Source: Neisseria animalis
GTDB taxonomy: Bacteria; Pseudomonadota; Gammaproteobacteria; Burkholderiales; Neisseriaceae
Direction: 5' to 3'
NCBI RefSeq assembly: GCF_900636515.1
Contig: NZ_LR134287.1
Span: 1,116,001-1,180,000 of the forward strand
Length of the DNA: 64,000 nucleotides
Both the position numbers and the translations under genes were made by a program. The notes under the pieces were generated by a model, which saw nothing but the letters and a program-made list of their open reading frames with translations, made no database searches and was not told where the DNA came from. Of the stretch, positions 32,916 to 42,023 are shown piece after piece. Within the stretch, counting starts at the first letter, position 1. Each line of letters opens with the position of its first letter.

Positions 32916-33312
32916 TTGATTTTCCTTCGGTGTTGTCGGCTGTTTTGCCACGCAGACAGGCAATGTCGGTTTGAATGTCGCGTAAGGTGGCGGCGATGCG
33001 GTTGTTTTGCTTGCGCCACAGGCTCGACGCACGATAGAGCAATAAGAAAATAATGAGCAGTGCGGCTGCGGCAATGCTGAAAAATGTCCAGATTGCTGCG
33101 GTTTCGCTCAGAAGGCGGTTGAGACCGAAAAACAGGCTGATGAGTGCGGCCAGCAGCAATACGGACGATACGGCCAATGCGATGAGTATGCGGAAAATAT
33201 TGGCGGCTTGGTCGGCTAAATCCAGATTGAGTATCTGCATTCTCAGCAGTAATAAATTGATGCCTTGACTGAGCAGCGTTTGGGCATGGTCGATTTTTTC
33301 ACGAATGTTCAT
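32893..33312 (-). CDS. YqjE/phage-holin-family membrane protein
   Basis: 139 residues from ATG 33312. Two membrane segments lie at about 44-66 ('ILIALAVSSVLLLAALISLFFGL') and 75-97 ('TFFSIAAAALLIIFLLLYRA'). It has a short amphipathic N-terminus and a charged C-terminus, the layout of the YqjE (holin superfamily III-like) proteins. Such proteins occur with YqjD and YqjK on the inner membrane. It lies in a three-gene operon transcribed leftward. Confidence 0.8.
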   Translation of the reverse strand: MNIREKIDHAQTLLSQGINLLLLRMQILNLDLADQAANIFRILIALAVSSVLLLAALISLFFGLNRLLSETAAIWTFFSIAAAALLIIFLLLYRASSLWRKQNNRIAATLRDIQTDIACLRGKTADNTEGKSNVRTTQQ

Positions 33313-33421
33313 AAAGTATCGGTTGTGATGGTTGTCTGGATAAAAGCCGTCTGAAAAGTGCGTTTCAGACGGCATAAAGGCATCGCATTTGATGAGGAGG
33401 GTGAAAGCCGTTGTTGTTGGT

Positions 33422-33856
33422 TTAGCGGCGGTTCAGCAGAATGCCGACAATTAAGCCGGCTAATGCGGCCAAGCCGATGGCATGGTAGGGTTTCTCCCGT
33501 ACTGCTTGATCGGCGCGGCAGCTTTGTTCCCGAATATGGCGGTCGGCTTCTTGTTTGAACTCGGCAAATTGTTTTTTTCCGGCTTGCCAGTATGCATCTG
33601 CTTGTTCTTCCAAGTCTTCATAATGGCGGCGTGCCTGCTCGGTGAGGTGCTGCTGTTTGGCGCGGATGTCGCTTTCAAATTGCGACAGTCGTTCTTTTGC
33701 GGCATCGAGTTTTTGCTGCAAATCGGCTTTAACCTGCTCCGCTTGTTCCGAACCGGCTTCGCTGCTGCGGCTGTATAGTTCTTCGATATCGTCCATCACG
33801 GCACGGATGTCTTTCAGCAGTGCTTCACGGCGTGCGTCAAAGTGGTGTTTGCCCAT
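33422..33856 (-). CDS. YqjD/ElaB-type ribosome-associated membrane protein (DUF883)
   Basis: 144 residues. A long helical, charged region (about 1-115) is followed by a C-terminal anchor 'REKPYHAIGLAALAGLIVGILLNRR' whose 'P..A.G.A...G...G.L..RR' is the hallmark of the DUF883 YqjD/ElaB/YgaM family. The E. coli relatives tether ribosomes to the inner membrane in stationary phase. The coil between is longer than usual (about 100 versus 60 residues). It is the first gene of the yqjDEK-like operon. Confidence 0.85.
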   Translation of the reverse strand: MGKHHFDARREALLKDIRAVMDDIEELYSRSSEAGSEQAEQVKADLQQKLDAAKERLSQFESDIRAKQQHLTEQARRHYEDLEEQADAYWQAGKKQFAEFKQEADRHIREQSCRADQAVREKPYHAIGLAALAGLIVGILLNRR

Positions 33857-34043
33857 GATTTTCTCCTTATGGTTGGCGGATGGGTAAAAGCTCCGGCAGG
33901 AAAGCGATAAATGCTGTGGCTTGTTTCGACAGAATTTTTCGAAAGCTGCCGTATATTTCGACTATAAGTAATTTGATGTTGTGCGGACAAGCGTTCTTGC
34001 AGGAATTTACAAGGCTTTGCGGTTTGGATAGGTAACCGGCATA

Positions 34044-34099
34044 AAAAGGCCGTCTGCAAAACGGCCGGTGGGTATTTCCGGTATTTGCAGACGGCCTTT
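34044..34099 (-). terminator. Terminator downstream of clpP
   Basis: AAAAAGGCCGTCTGCAAA and TATTTGCAGACGGCCTTTG pair about 20 bases past the clpP stop codon. Made of inverted uptake sequences. Confidence 0.7.
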
Positions 34100-34116
34100 G
34101 GGCGGCAATATGCGGA

Positions 34117-34737
34117 TTATTTGCCTAATACGCCGCGCTGGGTGAGGACTTGGTCGATTAAGCCGTATTCTTGGGCTTCTTCGGCAGTCATGTAGTTGTC
34201 GCGATCGGTGTCGCGTTCGACTTTTGCCAAATCCTGACCGGTATGTTCGGCAATCAAACGGTTTAATTTGGCTTTGGTTTTCAACAGCTCTTTGGCATGG
34301 ATTTCAATATCGGATGCCTGACCGGACAGTCCGCCGCTGATCAGCGGCTGGTGAATCATCACGCGGCTGTTTGGCAGGGAGAAGTGTTTTCCTTTTGCAC
34401 CGGCGGAGAGCAGGAATGCGCCCATGCTGGCGGCCATGCCCATACACAGGGTGGAGACATCGGGCTTGATGAAGTTCATGGTGTCATAAATCGACATGCC
34501 TGCGCTGACTGAACCGCCGGGGGAGTTGATGTAGAGGAAGATGTCTTTATCCGGATTTTCGCTTTCCAAAAACAGCAGTTGCGCCACCACCAGATTGGCA
34601 GACTGGTCGTTTACCGGGCCGACTAAAAAGATGATGCGCTCTTTGAGCAGGCGGGAATAAATATCGAAAGCGCGCTCGCCGCGTCCGCTTTGTTCGACAA
34701 CGGTTGGCACGAGATAGTTTTGAAAGTCTGGAGTCAT
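34117..34737 (-). CDS. clpP: ATP-dependent Clp protease proteolytic subunit
   Basis: 206 residues from ATG 34737 ([26 protein letters not shown]). An upstream TTG extension lacks conservation. The catalytic Ser lies in '[15 protein letters not shown]', His in '[25 protein letters not shown]' and Asp in '[16 protein letters not shown]'. It forms the barrel-shaped peptidase that works with ClpX or ClpA. It lies directly downstream of tig, the standard tig-clpP order, but no clpX follows: the next genes are the yqjDEK-like set beyond a terminator. Confidence 0.96.
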   Translation of the reverse strand: MTPDFQNYLVPTVVEQSGRGERAFDIYSRLLKERIIFLVGPVNDQSANLVVAQLLFLESENPDKDIFLYINSPGGSVSAGMSIYDTMNFIKPDVSTLCMGMAASMGAFLLSAGAKGKHFSLPNSRVMIHQPLISGGLSGQASDIEIHAKELLKTKAKLNRLIAEHTGQDLAKVERDTDRDNYMTAEEAQEYGLIDQVLTQRGVLGK

Positions 34738-34853
34738 TTCTGTTTTCCTTAAATGGCTGAAAAGCACCAAAGCACGCTTGACGCTGCTTCGGTGCTTTTG
34801 ATTTCATGCCGTCTGCAAATTGGGATTGCAGACGGCTTCGGGTTGTCCGAAGG

Positions 34854-36161
34854 TTAGACTTGACCCATTACCTCATCAAAAGACAGGGCTTTTTCAGTTA
34901 CTTTGGCTTTGCCCAGTACGAAGTCGACCACATTGGCTTCTACGGCTAGAGAAGTCGGGCCTTGCAGACGTTGTGCATCGGCATAGTACCAATCGATGAC
35001 TTCTTGAGGATCTTCGTAGCTGTCGGCAAAGTTGGTGATGACGGCTTTGATTTGTTCTTCGGTCGGCTCGAGTTTGTTTTCTTCAACTACTTTTGCCAAA
35101 ATCAGACCCAATGACACGCGGCGTTCTGCTTGCTCTTTGAACATATCCAGCGGCAAATCCAAGTTGGCGGCATCGGCCATGCCTTGGTTGACGAAATTCT
35201 GTTTCATTTCGTTGGCCAGACGGCCGGCTTCTTCGTTAACCAAAACAACCGGTACTTGGATTTCGGTTGATTTCAGCAAGGCGTCCATAACGGATTCTTT
35301 GGTTTGGTCGGCAACGCGGCGTTCAACTTCGCGACCGACGTTTTTCTTCACTTCTTCACGCATTTTGGCCACATCGCCGTCTTCGATGCCCAAGGCTTTG
35401 GCAAAGTCGGCATCCACTTCCGGCAGGGCAGCTTCGGATACGTTGTTCAGGGTAATGGTGAATACGGCGGTTTTACCGGCTACGTCTTTACCGTGGTAGT
35501 CTTCAGGGAAGTTGACTTCGACGTCTTTGCTTTCTCCGGCTTTCATGCCGACTACGCCTGCTTCAAATTCAGGCAGCATCTGACCTGCACCCAAGGCGAA
35601 GGCATAGTTTTTGGAAGAGCCGCCGGCAAACGGTTCGCCGTCGATTTTGCCTTCAAAGTCGATGATGACGCGGTCGCTGTTTTGCGCTTCGCGCTCGACG
35701 TGGTTGTAGCGGGTACGCTGTTTGCGCAGGATTTCTACGGTTTTGTCCACTTCGGCATCGCCTACGCTGGCGGTAACTTTGGTTACTTCTTGTGCGGAAA
35801 GGTCGCCTACGGTTACTTCCGGGAAGACTTCAAAAATGGCGGCAACTTTCAGGGTGTTTTCATCGTCTTGTTCTTCAACGCTGTCGAAGCGCGGGAAACC
35901 GGCGATGCGGAGGTTTTGCTCGGTTACGATGTCGTAGAACGCGCGCGGCAGCAGTTCGTTCAATACTTCGTTTTGTACGGAGGCACCGTACATGGAAGCA
36001 ACGATTTTCAATGGTGCTTTGCCCGGACGGAAGCCGTCGATTTTAACGCGGCGTTGGGTTTGTTTCAGGCGTTTGTCGGTTTCTGCATTGATGTCGGCCC
36101 AAGCCAGAGACACAATGATTTTGCGTTCCAAGTTTTCTAAAGTTTCTACGTTTACGCTCAT
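34854..36161 (-). CDS. tig: Trigger factor
   Basis: 435 residues. The N-terminal ribosome-binding domain has the signature 'GFRPGKAPLKIVASMYG' (about 44-60). The FKBP-like middle domain is at about 155-240 ('SDRVIIDFEGKIDGEPFAGGSSKNYAFALGAGQMLPEFE') and the C-terminal chaperone arms at about 250-430. It shields nascent chains and accelerates proline isomerisation. It lies immediately upstream of clpP, separated by an uptake-sequence hairpin at about 34807-34838. Confidence 0.96.
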   Translation of the reverse strand: MSVNVETLENLERKIIVSLAWADINAETDKRLKQTQRRVKIDGFRPGKAPLKIVASMYGASVQNEVLNELLPRAFYDIVTEQNLRIAGFPRFDSVEEQDDENTLKVAAIFEVFPEVTVGDLSAQEVTKVTASVGDAEVDKTVEILRKQRTRYNHVEREAQNSDRVIIDFEGKIDGEPFAGGSSKNYAFALGAGQMLPEFEAGVVGMKAGESKDVEVNFPEDYHGKDVAGKTAVFTITLNNVSEAALPEVDADFAKALGIEDGDVAKMREEVKKNVGREVERRVADQTKESVMDALLKSTEIQVPVVLVNEEAGRLANEMKQNFVNQGMADAANLDLPLDMFKEQAERRVSLGLILAKVVEENKLEPTEEQIKAVITNFADSYEDPQEVIDWYYADAQRLQGPTSLAVEANVVDFVLGKAKVTEKALSFDEVMGQV

Positions 36162-36315
36162 CGTAAGCCCTTAAAGGTTGTTGGTTGTTGGGAAATCCTG
36201 TTGCGGGGGAGATAGGGACAGACTGCCGAAAATCAAGTGCCGCCCGCAAGGGATAAATTTTAGCCGTTTAGTATAGCACATTGTTGTGCGGATAGGCGAA
36301 AGGCCGTCTGAAAAT

Positions 36316-36972
36316 TTATATGTCCTGCGGTTGCGGTACGTTGTGGTTGACGGCGTAAACCGCTGCCTGTACGCGGCTGCCGAGGTTGAGCTTTCTCAGG
36401 ATATTTTGGACGTGTACTTTGATGGTGGATTCTGCAAGGTCGAGATGGCGGGCGATGACTTTGTTGCTGTGCCCGGCGGCGAGGTAGCCTAAGATTTCCA
36501 ATTCGCGCGGGGTCAGGGCGGAGAGCGCGCGGTCGGTACGCGGTGCGGCGGGCGAAATCAGCGATTGCACGAGGCGTGAGGTCATTTCGGGGGAAAAGAC
36601 GTTGTCTCCGTCTACGGCTTTGCGGATGCTGTCGAGCAGGAAGTCGGCATTGATGTTTTTCAGCAAAAAGCCGCGCGCGCCCAAACGCATACATTCGGTC
36701 AGATCGTCGCTGTCTTCCGATACGGTCAGCATGACGACGTTTTGTTGCGGATTGGTGTTGAGGATTTGTGCCAGCGCTTCCCGCCCGTTCATGGCGGGCA
36801 TATCGAGGTCGAGCAGGACGATGTCGGGTTGGAGCTGTTCGGTCAGTTTGACGCCGGAAAAGCCGTCTGCGGCTTCGCCGATGACTTCAAAGTCGTCTTG
36901 GCGCGAAAGCAGGGCTTTGATGCCGCTGCGGAAAAGGGTATGGTCGTCGATTAAGATGATTTTGATGCTCAT
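36316..36972 (-). CDS. narP: NarL/NarP-family response regulator
   Basis: 218 residues from ATG 36972 (MSIKIILIDDHTLFRSGIKALLSRQ). The receiver domain has the acidic pocket 'LIDDH', phospho-Asp in 'DIVLLDLDMPAMNG' (about 55) and Lys in 'FLLKNIN'. The C-terminal LuxR-type HTH (about 148-210) reads 'LTPRELEILGYLAAGHSNKVIARHLDLAESTIKVHVQNILRKL'. The start codon overlaps the stop of the sensor kinase by 4 bases (ATGA), so they are coupled. By partner and length it is the nitrate/nitrite regulator NarP of neisseriae. mobA close by fits a role in anaerobic molybdoenzyme metabolism. Confidence 0.82.
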   Translation of the reverse strand: MSIKIILIDDHTLFRSGIKALLSRQDDFEVIGEAADGFSGVKLTEQLQPDIVLLDLDMPAMNGREALAQILNTNPQQNVVMLTVSEDSDDLTECMRLGARGFLLKNINADFLLDSIRKAVDGDNVFSPEMTSRLVQSLISPAAPRTDRALSALTPRELEILGYLAAGHSNKVIARHLDLAESTIKVHVQNILRKLNLGSRVQAAVYAVNHNVPQPQDI

Positions 36973-38732
36973 GCTGCGTTTCTTTCGGATTGCGGCAAAC
37001 GTAGGGTAACGGTTGTGCCTTGTTGCGGTCGGGATTCTACGGTCAGGGTGGCGCGGATTCGGCGTGCGCGCTCCTGCATAATGCCCAGTCCGACATGCTC
37101 GCCGGATAAAATATTCAGACGGCTTGTGTCGAAACCGATGCCGTCGTCGCGTATGGTCAGGACAAAATCCCGTTCGTTGGTAATGCTGATGTGTACATGG
37201 CTTGCGTGGGCGTGTTTGCGGATGTTGGACAGGCTTTCCTGCAGGATAAAGACTGCTTGGAGCTGCTCGTCGTTGTTGAGCGCGACAGTGTCGTCCGTCC
37301 ATGAGGTTTCAACGGCAATCTGGGTTTGCTGTTTGAAACGTGCCAGCAGTGCGGCCACGGCTTCGGGAAAGTCTTTATTGCTGATTTTGGTACGGAAGTT
37401 TAACAGAAGCTCGCGGACATCGTCATAGCATTCTTGTACGCCGTCTTTGATAAAACGGATATTTTCTTCAACCTGTTCTTTTTGGCCGGCACGAAACGCA
37501 CTCTCCAGCATTTGAACTTGGAGGTTGAGAAAGGTCAGCGTTTGCGCGATGCTGTCGTGCAGACCTTGGGCAATCAGGTTGCGTTCCTGCAATACGGCAA
37601 GCAGACGGCTTTCTTGGGAGAAGCGGTGGTTGGCAACGGATACGCCGAGCTGGCTGCTTAAGGCGTGCAGCAATTTCCGGTCGTCATCGGTAAGGGTTAT
37701 GCCGTCTGCAAAATACAGGGTAAGTTCTCCTAATTGTTCTTCTTGGTAAACAATCGGGAAAGTATCGCTGCAGGGGAAATCGGGAGCGGCGTTTTCAGGC
37801 AAATTGAATGAGGCGGTCAAGCCGGTACGGCCGCGTTCGGCGTGCAGCAGGCGGACGCAGCCGGCGGAAGCGGAAACGGCAGGAACGGTGCGGGCCAAAA
37901 ACTCTTCGGCGGCTTGTTTGGGCTGGCGGATTTGGTGCAGGTCGCGCGTGGTTTGGTAAAGCAGGGCCAAGTCCCGGTTTTGACGCGCCAGATCGGCGGT
38001 TTGGCGGGCAACTTGTCCTTCCAAGTCGGTGTAGAGTGTTTTCAGGCGGCTGCTCATTTGGTTAAACCCGTGGCTGACTTGGGCAAATTCGCGAATATGG
38101 TCGGTTGGGATAGCCACGCCGAAGCCACCGCGTCTGATGGTTTGTACGCCTTCGCGCAGTGTTTCGAGCGGACGGATAATCCACGCATAGTGCAGCATAA
38201 TCATCGAGCCTGCCGCCAACAATATCATGAAAACCAATGCCATTTGGAAACGCCGCAGCCACAGTGAGTTTTTCTCGCTGGCGTGCTCGAGGGCTTGGAT
38301 AAACAATTCCAAATTGCCGGTAAAGCGGTACAGGTCGATTTGGCTGGGCAATTCGCGGTTCAACAGCGAGGGGCGGATGTTGTTTTGCCAATCGATAAGC
38401 AGCATGGATTGGATTAAATCGTAGGAGAGCGGCGTATGCGAGGGAATCAGCGGGTGAACCAAATCGCTTTTGTTGATGGCGGCCAGTGTCTGCTCGAATT
38501 CTAAAATCTGGCGGTTGATTTGCGGGCCGGAAGCATCGTGGCTGACCGTATAGGTCAGCCGGTAGGTTTGTGTCCGCAGGCTGCCGGCATCATTGATGGC
38601 AGCGGCTGCATTTTCCAAACGCCAAGACAAAAGCAGCGTCAAGACCACGGAAAACAGGGCGGAGCCGACCCACAGCAGGGTCAGCAGCTTGAGCCGGGCG
38701 GAAAGGCTGAGGGATTGGCGGTTTTGGATCAT
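36969..38732 (-). CDS. narQ: NarX/NarQ-type nitrate/nitrite sensor kinase
   Basis: 587 residues from ATG 38732. A first membrane segment (about 15-37) precedes a periplasmic domain opening with the P-box 'NDAGSLRTQTYRL' (about 47-59), the nitrate-binding helix of NarX/NarQ. A second membrane segment lies near 165-187, followed by a HAMP linker and a GAF-like region with 'CVRLLHAERG'. The HisKA_3 box is 'LQERNLIAQGLHDSIAQTLTFLNLQVQML' and the ATPase motifs are 'ESLSNIRKHAHAS', 'DDGIGFD' and 'GLGIMQERA'. It senses nitrate/nitrite and phosphorylates NarP. The upstream TTG start used by a longer frame is unlikely since it lies in an uptake sequence. Confidence 0.85.
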   Translation of the reverse strand: MIQNRQSLSLSARLKLLTLLWVGSALFSVVLTLLLSWRLENAAAAINDAGSLRTQTYRLTYTVSHDASGPQINRQILEFEQTLAAINKSDLVHPLIPSHTPLSYDLIQSMLLIDWQNNIRPSLLNRELPSQIDLYRFTGNLELFIQALEHASEKNSLWLRRFQMALVFMILLAAGSMIMLHYAWIIRPLETLREGVQTIRRGGFGVAIPTDHIREFAQVSHGFNQMSSRLKTLYTDLEGQVARQTADLARQNRDLALLYQTTRDLHQIRQPKQAAEEFLARTVPAVSASAGCVRLLHAERGRTGLTASFNLPENAAPDFPCSDTFPIVYQEEQLGELTLYFADGITLTDDDRKLLHALSSQLGVSVANHRFSQESRLLAVLQERNLIAQGLHDSIAQTLTFLNLQVQMLESAFRAGQKEQVEENIRFIKDGVQECYDDVRELLLNFRTKISNKDFPEAVAALLARFKQQTQIAVETSWTDDTVALNNDEQLQAVFILQESLSNIRKHAHASHVHISITNERDFVLTIRDDGIGFDTSRLNILSGEHVGLGIMQERARRIRATLTVESRPQQGTTVTLRLPQSERNAA

Positions 38733-39124
38733 GCGTTGTCTTTCTGGCAGACGCTTCGGTTTGGAAACGGTAAAAGCCGTCTGCAAACAGACGGAAAAAT
38801 AGGGAAATACGGGAATTGTAAAAGCCGAGGCGGAGAGCTGTAAACATGGCGTGCAGATTTTATCGCAACGATGGGAGAACGGTGCAGCAAGAGTATTCGG
38901 GTTTGCGCTCCGGAGGGGTGGTTGCCGTCTTCGGAATAATTCGGGCTGTGTAAAAAAATGTGTTTTTGTTGTGGAAAGCGGGCGGAATTAGTGTAAAATC
39001 TCGTTAGATAAAATTCATTTTAAATGAAACTTAAATTGGATTTTGCAGACGGCATGAATGGCGGAAAAGATGGGCAACGCTGCCGGTTGAGCGCATCAGG
39101 CCGTCTGCAAAAAGGCGGTAAGAT
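38733..39124. other. Divergent regulatory region between narQ and mobA
   Basis: About 390 bases with uptake sequences at 38770-38790, 39043-39055 and 39099-39112. A possible mobA -10 box (TAAAAT near 38995) lies in the middle. No gene, tRNA or clear operator can be supported. Confidence 0.4.
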
Positions 39125-39721
39125 ATGGAACAGAATGCAATGAAAATTTACGCCTTGATACTTTCGGGCGGGCAGGGCAAGCGGGTTGGCGGTACGGATA
39201 AAGGACTGCTGCCCCTGCGCGGCAAACCCTTAATCGATCATGTTATCGGGCGTATCAGGCAGCAGGTAGACCACATTGCCATCAGCGCAAACCGTAATTT
39301 GGAAGCCTATGCCGAGCGCAGCCCGCATGTTTTCGCCGATGCGCGGCAATGGCAGCACTTGGGGCCGCTGGCGGCGTTGTGTACCGCTGCCAATGATTTG
39401 CAACTGGCTAAGGCGGATTGGCTGCTGATTGTATCGTGCGATATGCCGGAACTGCCGCCCGATTTGGTGGCACGTTTTTTGGAAATGGCACGCCGCACGC
39501 CGCTGTGTAATGCGTTTTATGTGGAAACGCCCGTGCGCCCGCAATACAGCATCATGTTTATCCGTCCGCAGATTTTGCAGAGTGCCATTCCCTATCTCTA
39601 TTCGGGTATGCGGACTTTGCGCGGCTGGTTGCAGCAGCAGCGCGCCCGCGTGGTACATTTCGATTCGGACGGAGATTTTGTCAACTACAATACGCCGGAA
39701 GAATTGCAACAAAGCGAATAG
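39125..39721 (+). CDS. mobA: Molybdenum cofactor guanylyltransferase
   Basis: 198 residues (or 193 if the second Met, 39140, is used; the family usually begins [11 protein letters not shown]). The nucleotide-binding loop is '[29 protein letters not shown]', then '[22 protein letters not shown]' and '[14 protein letters not shown]' with the metal-binding Asp. The C-terminus '[10 protein letters not shown]' is typical. It joins GMP to molybdopterin to make the MGD form used by nitrate reductase and related enzymes. It is single and rightward. Confidence 0.93.
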   Translation: MEQNAMKIYALILSGGQGKRVGGTDKGLLPLRGKPLIDHVIGRIRQQVDHIAISANRNLEAYAERSPHVFADARQWQHLGPLAALCTAANDLQLAKADWLLIVSCDMPELPPDLVARFLEMARRTPLCNAFYVETPVRPQYSIMFIRPQILQSAIPYLYSGMRTLRGWLQQQRARVVHFDSDGDFVNYNTPEELQQSE

Positions 39722-39731
39722 GGCGTACTTT

Positions 39732-39854
39732 TTAACCGCACAACTCGTCGAGCGCCGGCATACCGATGTCAACCACACCGCCTCCACCGTCTGCCGTAAA
39801 TTCATCATAAGGGGTGAAGTGTTTGATGGTTTGGGTGCAGGGTAAAAGAGGCAT
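39732..39854 (-). CDS. Possible 40-residue open frame
   Basis: The minus strand from ATG 39854 reads MPLLPCTQTIKHFTPYDEF then a Gly-rich stretch, VVDIGMPALDELCG and TAA. The composition is protein-like. There is no clear ribosome binding site, and no family is recognised. It may be the end of a decayed gene. Confidence 0.28.
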   Translation of the reverse strand: MPLLPCTQTIKHFTPYDEFTADGGGGVVDIGMPALDELCG

Positions 39855-39931
39855 TTTTAGGCGAAAAGGCCGTCTGCAAAATGCGGGATATTGATATGTT
39901 GACGATTTCCCGCAACGGGTTTATCGTTAGC

Positions 39932-39964
39932 AAAAAAGCCGTCTGAATATGCAGACGGCTTTTT
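39932..39964. terminator. Bidirectional intrinsic terminator
   Basis: AAAAAAGCCGTCTG (39932-39945), loop AATATG and CAGACGGCTTTTT (39952-39964) form a compact stem with T-tracts on both strands. It serves mobA on the plus strand and nnrD, at a distance, on the minus strand. Confidence 0.85.
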
Positions 39965-40119
39965 CTTGCGTTTAAGGCGGGAATACACAGTTTACAACCG
40001 CATCAAGGTAAGAAATAACCAAACCAACAGCTTTCATCGGTTTCAAATCAAAAAAAGTACGGCAGATTCCCTATTCCGATTTCTCATGAATCCGCTATGC
40101 TTGGGAAACGGCATGGCTG

Positions 40120-41016
40120 TCAGATTGACGAATGAATCAGGCGGTTTCTCAGCCAGCGGGCGGCCGGAGCAATTTCACCGGCCAACATACCGGCTTCACC
40201 GATGCCGTTGTCGCGCAGGAGGTCCGCCGCCGCGCCGTGCAGCCATACGCCGGCTTGTGCGGCTTGCAGAAGGGGTATGCCTTGTGCCAGCAGGCTGCCG
40301 ATTATGCCGCTTAACACGTCTCCGCTGCCAGCCGTTGCCAAGCCTGCATTGCCGCTGGTGTTGGTGTAAAGGGGCTGCTCGGGCGCGGCAACCAAGCTGC
40401 GGCTGCCTTTGAGTACGGTTACGGCATTGAAGGTATGGCTGATGGTTTGAACGGCGTGTTCGCGGCCGGATTGCACTGCTTCGGTGGAAATGCCCAACAA
40501 ACGTGCGGCTTCGGACGGATGGGGGGTTAAGATCAGTTTGCCGTGTTCCGCTGCCTGTTGTCGGATTGCAGACGGCTTGGCCAGCAAAGTAAGCGCGTCG
40601 GCATCCAGCAGCAGCGGTTTGCCTCGGGCAGCGGTCAATAGGGCAGACAGTAAATGTTCGGTCTGAGTGTCCAAACCCAAGCCGCAGCCGACGACATAGG
40701 CATCAATGTCGTTGCGCCGTATCAAGGTTTCGGCGGTGGCCAGCATTACTTCGGGGCGTTCGGGAATCACGGCAAACGGCAATTGCGGCTGGTTGAATGC
40801 CGCCCATGTTTTGCCGCAGCCGGTGTACATTGCCGCCGTAGCAGCCAATACGACGGCTCCGCTCATGCCTGATGTGCCGCCGATAACTGCCAGTGTGCCG
40901 AATGTTCCTTTGTGGCTTTCTTCTTGGCGCGGTTTGAACACGTCGGGAAACTGTAAGGCCGTCTGCAAATGGCGGCTTTCGCTGTTTGGACAATAAGATG
41001 GAGAAAAGAAGGTCAT
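40120..41016 (-). CDS. nnrD: ADP-dependent NAD(P)H-hydrate dehydratase
   Basis: 298 residues, a standalone YjeF C-terminal (carbohydrate-kinase-like) domain. Signatures: 'GTFGTLAVIGGTSGMSGAVVLAATAAMYTGCGKT' near 37-70, 'DAYVVGCGLGLD', 'LLLDADALTLL', 'LILTPHPSEAARLLG' and 'NTSGNAGLATAGSGDVLSGIIGSLLAQG'. It repairs hydrated NADH and NADPH using ADP. The usual epimerase partner is not fused here. The first residues include 'HLQTALQF', encoded by an uptake sequence, so the extreme N-terminus has been shaped by or extended through that element. Confidence 0.93.
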   Translation of the reverse strand: MTFFSPSYCPNSESRHLQTALQFPDVFKPRQEESHKGTFGTLAVIGGTSGMSGAVVLAATAAMYTGCGKTWAAFNQPQLPFAVIPERPEVMLATAETLIRRNDIDAYVVGCGLGLDTQTEHLLSALLTAARGKPLLLDADALTLLAKPSAIRQQAAEHGKLILTPHPSEAARLLGISTEAVQSGREHAVQTISHTFNAVTVLKGSRSLVAAPEQPLYTNTSGNAGLATAGSGDVLSGIIGSLLAQGIPLLQAAQAGVWLHGAAADLLRDNGIGEAGMLAGEIAPAARWLRNRLIHSSI

Positions 41017-41081
41017 GGCGCGGCCGGAAAATTTGTTAGAATATGTCTGATTTCAAACATATTATAAGAAAGTACGCGATA

Positions 41082-41741
41082 ATGAAACAGAAAATCAAGG
41101 TGTGGGATTTGCCTACGCGGCTTTTCCATTGGCTGTTGGCGGTTGCGGTGGTGTTTATGTGGTACAGCGCGCAGGCGGGCGGCAATCTGCTGGTGTGGCA
41201 CTTGCGGTGCGGAGTGTTGGTGCTGGCCTTGCTGGTGTTCCGTATTTGCTGGGGTGTGTGGGGCAGCGATACGGCAAGGTTTGCGAATTTTGTACGCGGG
41301 CCGAAACAAATGCTGCGTTATCTCAAAGGCGGGCTTTCGGAAAACGAGCAGCCCGGACACAATCCTGTCGGCGCATTGATGGTGTTGGCATTATTGGTGG
41401 CGGTGGCGGTGCAGGTAACGACCGGCCTGTTTGCGTCCGATGAGAATACTTTTACCAATAACGGCTATTTGAACGGCTGGGTCAGCGCAGATACGGGTTC
41501 GGCATTGCGTACAATCCATATCGGTTTTTTCAATCTGTTGGCGGCATTGGCGGCGGTACACGTTGTAACGATTCTGATTTATAAGTTTGTGAAAAAACAC
41601 AATCTGATTACGCCGATGCTGACCGGTTATAAAGAATTGGAAGGCAAGCTGCCGGTATTGCGTTTTGCCGGAGCAGGGAAGTTTGCGCTGGCGTTTACAT
41701 TGGCTGCCGCGGCCGCATGGTTGGTGGCAAATGCGGCATGA
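41082..41741 (+). CDS. Cytochrome b561-type membrane protein
   Basis: 219 residues from ATG 41082 (MKQKIKVWDLPTRLFHWLLAVAVVFMW). Four to five membrane segments with haem-ligand His in 'TRLFHWLL', 'LLVWHLRCG', 'IHIGFFN' and 'AAVHVVTIL' mark the cytochrome b561/Ni-Fe-hydrogenase b-subunit superfamily. The motif 'GHNPVGALMVLALL' is typical. It probably passes electrons between quinol and a periplasmic partner; the partner is not known. It is divergent from nnrD and ends before a compact terminator. Confidence 0.85.
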   Translation: MKQKIKVWDLPTRLFHWLLAVAVVFMWYSAQAGGNLLVWHLRCGVLVLALLVFRICWGVWGSDTARFANFVRGPKQMLRYLKGGLSENEQPGHNPVGALMVLALLVAVAVQVTTGLFASDENTFTNNGYLNGWVSADTGSALRTIHIGFFNLLAALAAVHVVTILIYKFVKKHNLITPMLTGYKELEGKLPVLRFAGAGKFALAFTLAAAAAWLVANAA

Positions 41742-41760
41742 TGATGTAGGATAACGGAAT

Positions 41761-41798
41761 AAGGCCGTCTGCAAAATTGAATTTGCAGACGGCCTTTT
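41761..41798 (+). terminator. Terminator of the cytochrome b561 gene
   Basis: AAGGCCGTCTGCAAAATT and AATTTGCAGACGGCCTT form a compact, nearly perfect stem followed by TT. It lies 20 bases past the stop codon. Confidence 0.8.
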
Positions 41799-41849
41799 GC
41801 GATGGAATGGATGCGGAAGGCAGATGTTTTGAGCGGATTAGAGTTTGAT

Positions 41850-41956
41850 TATAGTCGAATAAAATAAGAATGAGACAAGGCAGCGAAGCCGCAGACAGTA
41901 CACATAGTACGGCAAGGCAAAGCAACGCTGTATCATTCTTATTTTAAATGACTATA
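41850..41956 (+). repeat. Correia-type miniature element (copy C)
   Basis: A 107 bp copy, identical by eye to copy A at 18565, between the convergent cytochrome b561 and ruvB genes. Both ends are TATAGT/ACTATA. Confidence 0.9.
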
Positions 41957-42023
41957 AAGTTTTATAGTCATTTCATGCAACAAAATACGGCATTGCTGCT
42001 TGGCCGTATGGCGCATGTTCCGG

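Larger units (their letters stand above)
39722..40119. other. Intergenic region mobA to nnrD
   Basis: Holds a possible 40-residue leftward frame (39732-39854), an uptake sequence at 39867-39881, a strong bidirectional terminator at 39932-39964 and about 150 bases without recognisable features. Confidence 0.5.
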
